Assembly: GCF_009674775.1 (NCBI RefSeq)
Contig: NZ_WKKE01000004.1
Location: 62,001-126,000, forward strand
DNA from: Flavobacterium sp. LC2016-23
GTDB taxonomy: Bacteria; Bacteroidota; Bacteroidia; Flavobacteriales; Flavobacteriaceae
Reading direction: 5' to 3'
DNA length: 64,000 nt
This document shows, in pieces, positions 18,012 through 26,734 of the stretch; position 1 is the stretch's first letter, and each line of letters starts with the position of its first letter. Both the position numbers and the translations under genes were made by a program. The notes under the pieces were generated by a model. The model ran no database searches, had not been told where the DNA came from, and saw only the letters and a program-made list of their open reading frames with translations.

Positions 18012-20444
18012 ATGAGAAAACAATCGTACCACTATAGCTCTTTTTTTACTTTCATTTTTGTTTTTCAGTTTTGCCTGGGCAGCCTTTTTGCTCAGGCAAC
18101 TACTGATTTGCGTACTAAAACAAATATCAATGACCACTGGCTTTATTTAGAAAACCATACTCCAAACCTGAACGATGCCCAAAAAGCAGCGAACTGGACC
18201 GGAATAAATCTGCCGCACAGCTGGAACAGCGAAGACGCCACCGACTTAAATCCCGGTTACAGGCGTGATGCAAGCTGGTATCAGAAACAGCTCAACATTG
18301 CACAAATAGATCCTGATAAACGGTATTTTTTATATTTCGAAGGTGCTAATGTCACAACCAAAGTATATGTCAATGGCAAAGAAGCCGGAGGTCATATTGG
18401 CGGATATATTGGCTTTACCATCGATATTACGAACTTTATCAAAGAAGGAAACAATGCTGTTTTTGTTCGGGTAGACAATAGTTATGACATTGAAATTATT
18501 CCCTCACAGAAAAGTGATTTCTTTATTTATGGAGGGATTACGCGCGATGTCTGGCTGATTTCCAAATACAAAAACAATATCGATAAGCTAAAAATTACCA
18601 CTCCGCAAGTCTCCGACAAAAAAGCCTCTTTACAAATTATCGCATCGACCGTAAATCCGGACAATACAAAAGATCTTTCCCTGAAGGTCACTCTTAAGGA
18701 TCCGAAAGGAAAAAAAGTAGCCGGTAAAACCGTTTCAGTTACCAATAAAACAACAACCATCACATTCGAAAACATCAAAAATCCGGAATTGTGGGATACC
18801 CAAAAACCGAATTTATATACCGTAACAGCTGTTTTATCCCAAAAAAATAAGGCCAAAGACAGCGTTACTGAAAAAGTAGGTTTCCGATGGTTTGAATTTA
18901 AAGATCATGGCCCTTTTTACCTGAACGGAAAAAGACTATTGCTTCGCGGTACACACCGACACGAAGAACAAGCCGGTGTTGGTGCTGCCATGAGCAATGC
19001 GCAACACCGTGCCGATATGGAATCCATAAAAAAGATGGGGGCTAATTTTGTTCGTCTGGCGCATTATCCGCAAGATCCCGAAGTCTATAAAGCCTGTGAC
19101 GAACTCGGCCTTTTGGTTTGGGATGAATTACCCTGGTGCCGTGGCGGAATTGGCGATGAACTCTGGAAAACCAATACCAGAAACATGCTGGCGGAAATCA
19201 TCAATCAGAACTACAACCACCCGAGTATCATTATCTGGTCTTTGGGAAATGAAATGAACTGGCTTCCCGATTTTCCTGACGGAGACAATACCGAAAAGAC
19301 CAATGCTTTTCTGACGGAGCTAAACGATATCGCCCATAAAATGGATCCCAACAGAAAAACAGCGATCCGAAAATACTATGAAGGTTCGCAGATTGTAGAC
19401 GTCTTCTCCCCTTCTATATGGTCCGGCTGGTATTCCGGGAGTTATAAAAGCTATCAGAAAGCAATTGATTTGTACAAGAAAGAATACAAACATTTTATCC
19501 ATGCCGAATATGGCGGCGACAGTCACGTGGGGCGTCACAGCGAAAATCCGGTTACAGGCGAAAATATCATAAAAGCCGAAGGCTGGGAAGAAGCCATTGT
19601 ACAGACCAAAGTGGCTAACATTGCCCAAATTGGCGACTGGAGCGAAAATTATATTGTCGATTTATTCGACTGGCATTTGCATATATCCGAGAATGATCCA
19701 ACATTTGTGGGTAATGTTCAATGGGCATTCAAGGATTTTGCAACGCCGCTGCGTCCCGAAGATGATATTCCGTACATGAACCAAAAAGGACTGGTGGACC
19801 GAAACGGAGTTCCAAAAGATGCGTATTATGTTTTTAAAAGTTACTGGAGCGACAAACCTTTTACCTACATCGAATCGCATACCTGGACAGAACGCCAGGG
19901 GCCCGAAAATACACCAAGAATTCTAAGCGTCTTTAGCAATTGCGAAAAAGTGACTTTATACCATGACGGAAAATCCCTGGGTGAAAAACAACGAAATATC
20001 ACCAGTTATCCGGCCTGCGGCCTGACCTGGGACGTTAACTTCAAAAAAGGAGAAAACATTTTAATCGCTATTGGAAAAGATAAAGACGGCAAAACGGTTT
20101 CGGATACTTTGAAAATAAATTATCGTTTTATTAAAAATGAATCCGCAGTTTCGCTACAATTGTCTTCCCAGAAATTAAAGAACGGAAATTACCTTGTAAC
20201 GGCTATTGCTATAGATAACAACAATTTACGTTGTTTAGATTATGAAGAAAGCGTATATTTCCAATGCCTTAAAGGAGGCAAAACAATGAAAAGCCAGGGA
20301 ACACCAACCGGAAGCGAATCCATACGGATGGCAAACGGAAAAGCTTCGATTGAAGTAATTCCTGATGGATTGAATATTCCGATCGAAATGACGGTGCTGA
20401 ACCAGAATTTTAAAGGGGAATATTTGAAGATCCCGGTAAATTAG
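18012..20444 (+). CDS. Secreted GH2 beta-glycosidase (galactosidase/glucuronidase type)
   Basis: 810 residues; signal peptide ends near LFAQ. GH2 layout: sugar-binding jelly roll (LPHSWNSEDATD, GANVTTKVYVNGKEAGGHIGGY), immunoglobulin-like middle, and a TIM barrel starting around residue 300 (FYLNGKRLLLRGTHRHEE). The acid/base is Glu414 in SLGNEMNW and the nucleophile Glu499 in HAEYGG; both present. A further ~200-residue C-terminal part carries extra Ig-like strands. The enzyme releases a beta-linked sugar, galactose or glucuronate being the likeliest; sequence alone does not decide. It is in the SusCD-GH88 operon; a gap with a 99-bp hairpin follows before the next GH2. Confidence 0.92.
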   Translation: MRKQSYHYSSFFTFIFVFQFCLGSLFAQATTDLRTKTNINDHWLYLENHTPNLNDAQKAANWTGINLPHSWNSEDATDLNPGYRRDASWYQKQLNIAQIDPDKRYFLYFEGANVTTKVYVNGKEAGGHIGGYIGFTIDITNFIKEGNNAVFVRVDNSYDIEIIPSQKSDFFIYGGITRDVWLISKYKNNIDKLKITTPQVSDKKASLQIIASTVNPDNTKDLSLKVTLKDPKGKKVAGKTVSVTNKTTTITFENIKNPELWDTQKPNLYTVTAVLSQKNKAKDSVTEKVGFRWFEFKDHGPFYLNGKRLLLRGTHRHEEQAGVGAAMSNAQHRADMESIKKMGANFVRLAHYPQDPEVYKACDELGLLVWDELPWCRGGIGDELWKTNTRNMLAEIINQNYNHPSIIIWSLGNEMNWLPDFPDGDNTEKTNAFLTELNDIAHKMDPNRKTAIRKYYEGSQIVDVFSPSIWSGWYSGSYKSYQKAIDLYKKEYKHFIHAEYGGDSHVGRHSENPVTGENIIKAEGWEEAIVQTKVANIAQIGDWSENYIVDLFDWHLHISENDPTFVGNVQWAFKDFATPLRPEDDIPYMNQKGLVDRNGVPKDAYYVFKSYWSDKPFTYIESHTWTERQGPENTPRILSVFSNCEKVTLYHDGKSLGEKQRNITSYPACGLTWDVNFKKGENILIAIGKDKDGKTVSDTLKINYRFIKNESAVSLQLSSQKLKNGNYLVTAIAIDNNNLRCLDYEESVYFQCLKGGKTMKSQGTPTGSESIRMANGKASIEVIPDGLNIPIEMTVLNQNFKGEYLKIPVN

Positions 20445-20446
20445 GG

Positions 20447-20545
20447 TTTAACCGCAAAGAACGCCATGTTTTACGCAAGGTTCGCTATGTTTTTTTTAAG
20501 CTTTGCGCACCATAGCGAACTTTCCTTGCGGACTTTGCGGTTAAA
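20447..20545. repeat. 99-bp hairpin element with TTTAACCGCAAAG ends
   Basis: Outer arms TTTAACCGCAAAG and CTTTGCGGTTAAA match perfectly (13 bp), and an inner pair GTTCGCTATG / CATAGCGAAC matches over 10 bp. It fills the gap between the two GH2 genes. Part of it (AACCGCAAGGTTCGCTA) is echoed at about 31682, so it is likely an interspersed repeat that may also act as terminator or mRNA stabiliser. Confidence 0.65.
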
Positions 20546-20573
20546 TATCATCAACATACTAATACTATACTAA

Positions 20574-22382
20574 ATGAAAAAACTATTAACCACATTACTC
20601 CTGACCACTTCCGTTTTAGGATTTGCACAAAGCCTAATTTCAAACGTTCCCAACCGACATACCACTTCGTTAAACGGGGTCTGGAATTATATCGTTGACC
20701 CCTACGAAACAGGATATTACAGTTTTCACCATGATGTTTACGACAAACAGGCCAAGCCTTCCAACGCTGCTTATTTTAGTAATTATCACGCTGTGAACAA
20801 ACAGGAACTGGTAGAATACGATTTTGACAAATCACCCAAAATAAACATTCCGGGAGACTGGAATTCACAGGTTCCGGAGCTTAAATATTACGAAGGAAAT
20901 GTATGGTTCAAAAAATCCTTTGATTATGACCTGAAAGCCCAAAAAAGGCTTTTTGTATACATTGGAGCTATAAATTACAAAGCCGATGTGTATTTAAACG
21001 GAAAGAAATTAGGAACGCACGAAGGCGGTTTTACGCCCTTTAATTATGAAGTCACTTCGATTGTAAAAGCAAAAGACAATTATCTGGTCATCAAAGTAGA
21101 TAACACGCGTCATAAAGAAGATGTACCGACGCTTAATACCGACTGGTGGAATTACGGCGGGATTACGCGTGATGTTACCCTAATCGAAGAATCAGCCTCT
21201 TTTGTGGAAGATTATACCATTCAACTGAACAAAAACGATAAAAACAAAATATCAGGTTTTATCAAAATCAACAACTTCAATCCGGCACAAAATGCGATAG
21301 CCATCGCCATTCCCGAATTAAAAATCAATTACAAAGGAAAAGTAGGCACTGATGGGATTTTGAAATTTGAAATTCCATCCGAAAGCATCTCGTACTGGTC
21401 ACCTGAAAATCCAAAATTATATGCGGTTACGATAGATTTCAACGGAGAAAAATTAAAAGATACCATCGGTTTCAGAACTATTGCAACGCAGGAGGATAAA
21501 ATTTTACTGAACGGAAAACAAATCTTCCTGCGCGGCATTTCCATTCATGAAGAAAATGCCAAAGGCGGACGTGCCAATTCTGAAGAAGATGCTTTACGCC
21601 TGCTGAACTGGGCAAAGGAATTAGGCTGTAACTATGTCCGTCTGGCCCATTATCCGCATAACGAAAACATTATCCGACTGGCGGATAAATTAGGCTTAAT
21701 GGTCTGGGAAGAAATTCCGGTGTACTGGACGGTTGAATTTACCAGAAAAGAAACCTATAACAATGCTCAGGACCAGTTAACCGCAGCCATTACGAGAGAT
21801 AAAAACAGAGCTTGTATTATCATTTGGTCTATGGCCAATGAAACTCCGATATCTGATGCCAGAAATAATTTCATCAAAAACCTGGTTGACCATACCAAAT
21901 CACTGGATAATACGCGATTGATCAGTGCGGCATTATTAACGCAAAGCGGAGATGGCTTTGGAACCATCAATGATGAAATCGGTCAGTATTTAGACATCAT
22001 TGCATTCAATCAGTATTTAGGCTGGTACGGCGGAAATCTGGAAGATGCCGAAAAGATCCTCTGGAAAACCAAATACAACAAACCAGTCATTGTTTCTGAA
22101 TTTGGAGGTGATGCCAAAGCCGGTTTACATGGAGAAAAAAACGAACGCTGGACAGAAGAATACCAGGAATACCTGTACATTCAGAACCTGAAAATGATCG
22201 AAAAAATACCACACCTCAGCGGATTGAGCCCCTGGATTCTGGTAGATTTCAGATCACCAAGGAGATTACTGCCGGGGATTCAGGACGAATACAACAGAAA
22301 AGGGCTGATCTCAAACGACGGTCAGAAAAAGAAAGCCTTTTACATTATGCACGACTGGTATGAAAAAAAGAAAAAGGACTAA
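20574..22382 (+). CDS. Secreted GH2 beta-glucuronidase-like enzyme
   Basis: 602 residues, the classical short GH2 length of beta-glucuronidases. Signal peptide ends near GFAQ. Sugar-binding domain (INIPGDWNSQVPELKYYEGNVW; KADVYLNGKKLGTHEGGFTPF), Ig-like domain, then the TIM barrel (ILLNGKQIFLRGISIHEE). Acid/base is Glu423 in MANETP and nucleophile Glu509 in VSEFGGDAKAG. WILVDFRSPRR in the barrel end fits the uronate-recognising region of glucuronidases. With the glucuronate/mannonate operon to the left, it suggests that the left PUL releases glucuronic acid. It is probably part of the same transcript as the upstream GH2, unless the hairpin between them stops it. Confidence 0.88.
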   Translation: MKKLLTTLLLTTSVLGFAQSLISNVPNRHTTSLNGVWNYIVDPYETGYYSFHHDVYDKQAKPSNAAYFSNYHAVNKQELVEYDFDKSPKINIPGDWNSQVPELKYYEGNVWFKKSFDYDLKAQKRLFVYIGAINYKADVYLNGKKLGTHEGGFTPFNYEVTSIVKAKDNYLVIKVDNTRHKEDVPTLNTDWWNYGGITRDVTLIEESASFVEDYTIQLNKNDKNKISGFIKINNFNPAQNAIAIAIPELKINYKGKVGTDGILKFEIPSESISYWSPENPKLYAVTIDFNGEKLKDTIGFRTIATQEDKILLNGKQIFLRGISIHEENAKGGRANSEEDALRLLNWAKELGCNYVRLAHYPHNENIIRLADKLGLMVWEEIPVYWTVEFTRKETYNNAQDQLTAAITRDKNRACIIIWSMANETPISDARNNFIKNLVDHTKSLDNTRLISAALLTQSGDGFGTINDEIGQYLDIIAFNQYLGWYGGNLEDAEKILWKTKYNKPVIVSEFGGDAKAGLHGEKNERWTEEYQEYLYIQNLKMIEKIPHLSGLSPWILVDFRSPRRLLPGIQDEYNRKGLISNDGQKKKAFYIMHDWYEKKKKD

Positions 22383-22413
22383 AAATTTAATATTTTCCTA
22401 TTCTTTATTCTCT

Positions 22414-22421
22414 TATTTTTG
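22414..22421 (+). promoter_or_regulatory. Candidate -7 box TATTTTTG
   Basis: Exact TAnnTTTG match 27 bases before the DUF2911 start. No convincing TTTG at -33 was found, so this is a weak call. Confidence 0.35.
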
Positions 22422-22448
22422 TATGAATCATATTAAAAATACTACGTT

Positions 22449-23009
22449 ATGAAAAATTTTAGTTTACTGACCCTTCTTTTATTGTTTGTCTTTTCTGTTA
22501 ATGCACAGGAAGTTAAATTCGCACCTTTGGATGCCAGCCCTGCTGATATTGCTTATTTCCCGAATAAAGCTGTAAAATTTAAGAAAACAGATACGCCTTC
22601 ACCTGTCATCAAAGTTATTTATTCAAGACCATCTGCAAAAGGAAGAGCTATTTTTGGAGAATTAATTCCGTTTGGTGAAGTATGGCGCGTGGGTGCTAAC
22701 GAAAACACGGAAATCAAATTTTACAAACCGGTAACGATCAATGGTGTTGCGGTTCCTGCAGGGACGTATAGCCTTTTTGCAATTCCTGAGAAAGACAAAT
22801 GGACCGTTATTATCAATAAAGAAATTGATTTATGGGGCGCTTACCCTTATGATGCAAGTAAAGACCTTGTGAAAATTGTTGTTCCGGTTAAACCAATCTC
22901 AACTCCTGTAGAAGCTTTATCGATTGCTTTTACCGCTCAGGGTACTGGTGCTAATTTAGTAATTGGCTGGGATAAAACAATGGTTGAAGTGCCGATCAGC
23001 ATTAAATAA
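22449..23009 (+). CDS. Secreted DUF2911 protein
   Basis: 186 residues. Signal peptide ends near VNAQ. The rest matches the DUF2911 family of Bacteroidota: VKVIYSRPSAKGRAIFGELIPFG, the WRVGANENTEI motif and the PAGTYSLFAIPEKDKWTVIINKE block, all strand-rich. Function unknown. It has its own weak -7 box and a strong terminator (23035), so it is probably transcribed alone and not part of the glycan operon. Confidence 0.85.
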   Translation: MKNFSLLTLLLLFVFSVNAQEVKFAPLDASPADIAYFPNKAVKFKKTDTPSPVIKVIYSRPSAKGRAIFGELIPFGEVWRVGANENTEIKFYKPVTINGVAVPAGTYSLFAIPEKDKWTVIINKEIDLWGAYPYDASKDLVKIVVPVKPISTPVEALSIAFTAQGTGANLVIGWDKTMVEVPISIK

Positions 23010-23034
23010 GCGTATTAAAAAATACATACCTATG

Positions 23035-23075
23035 AAAAAGAGACACTAATTAATAATTAGATGTCTCTTTTTTTT
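23035..23075 (+). terminator. Intrinsic terminator after DUF2911
   Basis: AAAAAGAGACA and TGTCTCTTTTT form an 11-bp stem, the CTAAT/ATTAG bases extend it, and a run of T follows. Confidence 0.88.
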
Positions 23076-23123
23076 ATAACTTTCCTTAATTAACTAACGA
23101 ACAATCTTTTAAAACCAAAAAGA

Positions 23124-24521
23124 ATGAAAAAAAACCATTTGCTTCTGTTATTTTTATTGGGGATTTATTCCGGTTATGCACAACAAAAATTCAAAATTAC
23201 CTACGAACAATTAAAGGAATATGAAGGTGTTTATGAATATATAAATAAAGGTTCTCTTAAAATAGCCGCTTCACCAAAAGACACCGTTTTATTCGCCATT
23301 ATCAACGAAAGCAAATACAAATTAAAAGCCATTGACAAAGATATTTTTGAAAATATGTCAAATGAAAAAGTAACTTTTGACCGAAAAGCAGGAATTATTA
23401 CCGGTTATTCTACTGAAGGAAATAGTTACAACCTGCTCTCTAAAAAAGTAGTTTTCCCAAAAGAAATGTGGTATCCAAGGCTCAACGCGAAAGATTTTAA
23501 GTACGTATACCAGCCGCCCAAACAAGATCCGGATGGAATTCCAACAGGAAATCTTGATAAAACCGGTTTAGACAAAGCATTACTGACTGAAATGATGCAG
23601 AAAATCGTAGACGGTACATTACCCAATGTTCATAGTGTTCTGATTATTAAAGACGGAAAACTGGTATTTGAAGAATATTTTTACGAATACAATAAAACCA
23701 AATTACACGAACTGCGATCTGCCACCAAGAGTTTTATCTCGGCACTTACCGGAATTGCTATTGACAAAGGTTTGATAAAAAGCAAAGACGAAACCGTGCT
23801 TTCCTTTTTCCCAGAATATACTTTTAAAAATCTTACCGAAGATAAAAGGCTAATTTCCATTAAAAACCTTTTAACCAACCAAAGTGGTCTGGATTGTGAC
23901 GTGAGTAACCCAAAATCGGAAGGCAACGAAACAACCATGAATAATTCGGCTGACTGGATACAATTTACCCTCGACTTACCCATGATTGACGTACCCGGAG
24001 GAAAAGGAATGTATTGCTCCGGAAATCCGATCACACTGGGCCGGATTATTGAAAAAGCCACAAAAATGCCATTACCCGACTTTGCGAAACAAACTCTTTT
24101 TAAAGATATTGGCATTAAAAATTTCGCCTGGAATTTTAAACCGGATACCTCAAGTTCAGAAACCTTCTGCCAAATTTATTTAACTCCCAGAGATATGGGG
24201 AAATTTGGGTTGCTTTATCTGAATAAAGGGATGTGGAATGGCAAACAGGTAATCTCTAAAGACTGGGTACAGGAATCCCTGACCAAACAATCAGTGGTCC
24301 AAGGGGTTAATTACGGTTATTTGTGGTGGCTCAAATACCTGGATGTAAACGGAGTGCGCTATAATGGAAAAGCGGCCCAGGGAAACGGCGGACAGAAAAT
24401 TTACATTTGGGAAGAACAAAATATGGTTACGATTATTACCGGTGGAAATTACAATTCACAATCTCCAAGTGACGAAATCAACCAGAAATATATCTTAGCT
24501 GCTTTCAATAAAAAACAGTAG
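23124..24521 (+). CDS. Secreted serine hydrolase, class C beta-lactamase fold
   Basis: 465 residues. Signal peptide ends near GYAQ. Residues ~20-110 form a small strand-rich domain (YEQLKEYEGVYEYINKGSLKI) of the kind attached to esterase-like beta-lactamase-family proteins. The catalytic part has the SxxK pair Ser199-Lys202 in RSATKSF, the YxS/N-like YCSGNP, and an NGGQKIY block in place of the KTG motif. Such proteins are D-aminopeptidases or esterases more often than true beta-lactamases. It stands alone behind a terminator, at the edge of the left PUL, so a role in glycan de-esterification is possible but unproven. Confidence 0.85.
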   Translation: MKKNHLLLLFLLGIYSGYAQQKFKITYEQLKEYEGVYEYINKGSLKIAASPKDTVLFAIINESKYKLKAIDKDIFENMSNEKVTFDRKAGIITGYSTEGNSYNLLSKKVVFPKEMWYPRLNAKDFKYVYQPPKQDPDGIPTGNLDKTGLDKALLTEMMQKIVDGTLPNVHSVLIIKDGKLVFEEYFYEYNKTKLHELRSATKSFISALTGIAIDKGLIKSKDETVLSFFPEYTFKNLTEDKRLISIKNLLTNQSGLDCDVSNPKSEGNETTMNNSADWIQFTLDLPMIDVPGGKGMYCSGNPITLGRIIEKATKMPLPDFAKQTLFKDIGIKNFAWNFKPDTSSSETFCQIYLTPRDMGKFGLLYLNKGMWNGKQVISKDWVQESLTKQSVVQGVNYGYLWWLKYLDVNGVRYNGKAAQGNGGQKIYIWEEQNMVTIITGGNYNSQSPSDEINQKYILAAFNKKQ

Positions 24522-24639
24522 AATTCTGGTGGTGAAATGATCAAATATTTTTTTGTCGCGGCATAATTTGTACTACTAAGTTTTGTACTTTTATAACTAT
24601 CAAAATAGTTAATACCTAACTTAAAAAACCAAAAAACCT

Positions 24640-24972
24640 ATGGGAAAATTTGTAATTACTACAAGAGCAAATGGTGAATTTCAATTTAATTTAAAAGCAG
24701 GAAACGGCCAGACTATCCTGACCAGCGAAGGCTATTCTACAAAATCCGCCTGTACAAACGGAATCGAATCTGTAAAAACAAACTCGCAGGACGACAGCAA
24801 ATACGACAAGAAGGAATCCAGCAGCGGAAAACCTTATTTCAACCTAAAAGCAGGAAATGGACAGATCATTGGTGCAAGTGAAATGTATGAAAGCACTTCT
24901 GCCAGAGATAATGGAATCGCTTCCGTAAAAACAAACGCTCCCGACGCCACTACAGAGGATCAGACTGTATAA
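24640..24972 (+). CDS. YegP-like DUF1508 protein, two repeats
   Basis: 110 residues in two tandem copies of the ~50-residue DUF1508 unit: FQFNLKAGNGQTILTSEGY ... GIESVKTN and YFNLKAGNGQIIGASEMY ... GIASVKTN. This is the YegP fold, a small cytoplasmic alpha/beta domain of unknown function, often induced by stress. No signal peptide. It is flanked by a terminator at 24992-25021 shared with the convergent XRE gene. Confidence 0.92.
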   Translation: MGKFVITTRANGEFQFNLKAGNGQTILTSEGYSTKSACTNGIESVKTNSQDDSKYDKKESSSGKPYFNLKAGNGQIIGASEMYESTSARDNGIASVKTNAPDATTEDQTV

Positions 24973-24991
24973 AACATAAAAGGATAAAAAT

Positions 24992-25021
24992 AAAAAACGA
25001 GGTTTAAAAACCTCGTTTTTT
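24992..25021. terminator. Bidirectional terminator
   Basis: AAAAAACGAGGTTT, AA, AAACCTCGTTTTTT: a perfect 14-bp stem with A run on one side and T run on the other, between convergent genes. Confidence 0.9.
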
Positions 25022-25028
25022 ATTTTTT

Positions 25029-25415
25029 CTAAAGCTGACCGAACTTCTTTTTGTACCTGTTTAATTCTTCTTCCGTTTTGCTAAGTAATTTTTCCAACAG
25101 CCTTATTTTATCTTCATAAAGCTCTTTTAAAGCCGGATTGTTATCAGAATTAATCTGAATGCTGCCATTATTATTTCCTTCAACTTTATTAAAATTATTG
25201 AAATACCGCTGACTGTCAAAACTAAGAATATCTTCTACACTGACGTCTAATATACGGGCTATTTCTACTAATTTAACAAACGAAAGAACAGTCTTTCCTT
25301 TTTCTATTTTACTATAACCCGCCTGGGTAACGCCTAGTTGATCTGCCATATATTCCTGAGTATAATTTTTTAACTCTCTAATGCTTTTAATTTTATTTTT
25401 TATTGAAGTGGTCAT
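25029..25415 (-). CDS. XRE-family regulator with C-terminal coiled coil
   Basis: 128 residues. The first ~65 are a Cro/C1 helix-turn-helix (IRELKNYTQEYMADQLGVTQAGYSKIEKGK...LDVSVEDIL). Then comes a conserved RYFNNFN patch, an Asn-rich linker (GNNNGSIQINSDNN) and a coiled coil (ELYEDKIRLLEKLLSKTEEEL). The same order is found in 26735-27148, so the two are paralogues. The coiled coil suggests dimers or higher oligomers. It is downstream of the small membrane genes at 25537-26053 on the same strand, so it may control or be co-expressed with them. Target unknown. Confidence 0.88.
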   Translation of the reverse strand: MTTSIKNKIKSIRELKNYTQEYMADQLGVTQAGYSKIEKGKTVLSFVKLVEIARILDVSVEDILSFDSQRYFNNFNKVEGNNNGSIQINSDNNPALKELYEDKIRLLEKLLSKTEEELNRYKKKFGQL

Positions 25416-25536
25416 AAGCTCTTTATGGGGGATCTCGTACAGCTAACAGTTCACTATTAAATTTAGGGTACTGTAACTATACCTTTTAATACGTAATCTG
25501 ATACAACTTCAATGGTAGGTTAATGAAGCTGCATTT

Positions 25537-25626
25537 CTATTTTTTTTTGGTCGTAATAATAAAACCATACACTACGGCAACGACGATAAAAGCAAGATCG
25601 TAGCCAAAAGTTTCGTTTGATAACAT
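25537..25626 (-). CDS. Putative 29-residue single-helix membrane microprotein
   Basis: ATG at 25626, stop TAG at 25537-25539. Polar start MLSNETFGYD, then the hydrophobic run LAFIVVAVVYGFII and a basic TTKKK tail: a textbook one-helix topology with the C-terminus predicted inside. It begins 13 bases after the stop of 25640-26053 on the same strand, as expected for co-translation. No homologue was recognised. The compact hydrophobic-plus-lysine design and the operon placement make it more likely real than chance. Confidence 0.55.
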   Translation of the reverse strand: MLSNETFGYDLAFIVVAVVYGFIITTKKK

Positions 25627-25639
25627 CTACTTGTTTTTT

Positions 25640-26053
25640 TTAAGTGTTGGATTTTTGTTTTTGTACCATCCGATCGAACTCAAGGTTTAAGTACTGATCA
25701 ATTTGTTTTCCTATGACAGGCCGGTCCAGATTTTTTATCTTAACCCGGATTTCTCTTTTATAAACATCTTTTACGATAACATAATACTCGGCATCGATAT
25801 CCGTATGAAATCTGGAAATAATGATAATAGTATAGCATAATAAAGTCGGCACGATATAATACATTTCCATTAAATCTGAAAAAACCATGCAATAATAAGC
25901 TATAGCAGTGATGGCAATAAAAACACCATTTTCAAGAAAGTAGGATTTCTTTTTTTTAAGTAATCCGAGCTCTACAATTTCATTAAAACTGTATTGCCAG
26001 CGTTTTGATCCATAGCAAAATTGTACCTGATCATGAGTAAGAGTAAAGAACAT
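25640..26053 (-). CDS. Hypothetical small membrane protein, PH-like
   Basis: 137 residues. The N-terminal strands (FTLTHDQVQFCYGSKRWQYSFNEIVELGLL) resemble the start of a bacterial PH-like domain. Two hydrophobic helices follow (FIAITAIAYYCMVF; YYIVPTLLCYTIIII), then a charged strand-rich tail (EYYVIVKDVYKREIRVKIKN). This is the layout of small YcxB/PH-like membrane proteins, as in 27900-28442. No function can be given. The microprotein at 25537 follows it by 13 bases. Confidence 0.65.
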   Translation of the reverse strand: MFFTLTHDQVQFCYGSKRWQYSFNEIVELGLLKKKKSYFLENGVFIAITAIAYYCMVFSDLMEMYYIVPTLLCYTIIIISRFHTDIDAEYYVIVKDVYKREIRVKIKNLDRPVIGKQIDQYLNLEFDRMVQKQKSNT

Positions 26054-26402
26054 AATTGATTAATAGTTATTTTAGAGATTGGGGGAAATTTTAAAGAAAG
26101 TGATGGTCAAAAAATCATTTCCTACGTAAAAATGATCTGGAAATGCTGAAATTTAAACAAAACTTCCTATCGCAATATTACGCATAATCCTATTTTTTTT
26201 CTTACAAATGGTCTTATAGAATATAACTATGAGTTGTAATTAAATCCAAACGTCAATCTTTACCTGTTATTTATTTTTAGATCTAACGATTTTACTTATA
26301 TATCATTTTTTAAGTCAAAAAAGTATATTTTACACTTATTGCACCACGAAAGCTAAGGAAAAAAAAATACATATTTCGGTTTATAAAAAACTTAATGTAC
26401 CA

Positions 26403-26442
26403 TAAAAAAAGCGGCTGATTCTAAAGAAGAATGAGCCACTTT
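26403..26442. terminator. Imperfect hairpin, possible terminator
   Basis: A 16-base arm pair with two mismatches, A run before and T run after. It is not next to a recognised gene end, so it may belong to a decayed gene or a small RNA. Confidence 0.35.
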
Positions 26443-26722
26443 TAACGACAAATTAATGGTATGAATTACTTGATCGGAGCTGTTATTTCTACTCTTAATC
26501 TTCTAAGATTTGACACAAATTAAATATCAAGTTTTACACCGCTTTTCGCCTGCCCCATTCAGGCAGACTTGCAGTAAGATCAGATACAAGAAAAACGAAA
26601 TACATGTAGTAAAATACACATAAAAAAAGTATTTTTGTTTCCTCCCTGACAAACAATAAAAACAGTATCGCACCACAAAAATCTCGTTTTGGGGCGACCG
26701 TTATTTTTAAAACAATCTTAAA

Positions 26723-26730
26723 TATCTTTG
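26723..26730 (+). promoter_or_regulatory. -7 box TATCTTTG at the start of the second XRE gene
   Basis: Exact TAnnTTTG match ending 4 bases before the ATG at 26735. If used, the mRNA would start at or very near the ATG (leaderless). No well-spaced -33 TTTG was found. Confidence 0.4.
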
Positions 26731-26734
26731 AAGT

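Larger units (their letters stand above)
26054..26734. other. 681-base gene-poor spacer
   Basis: No credible gene on either strand; the 91-codon frame at 26534-26809 (-) overlaps the XRE gene start and has no family features. It contains an imperfect hairpin at 26403-26442 (AAAAGCGGCTGATTCT / AGAATGAGCCACTTTT, two mismatches) and a -7-like box at 26723. Divergent promoters for 26053 (-) and 26735 (+) must lie here. Confidence 0.5.

Noticed and set aside
23681..24115. 144-codon antisense frame in the serine hydrolase gene
   Set aside because: Shadow of a well-supported gene with intact SxxK motif.
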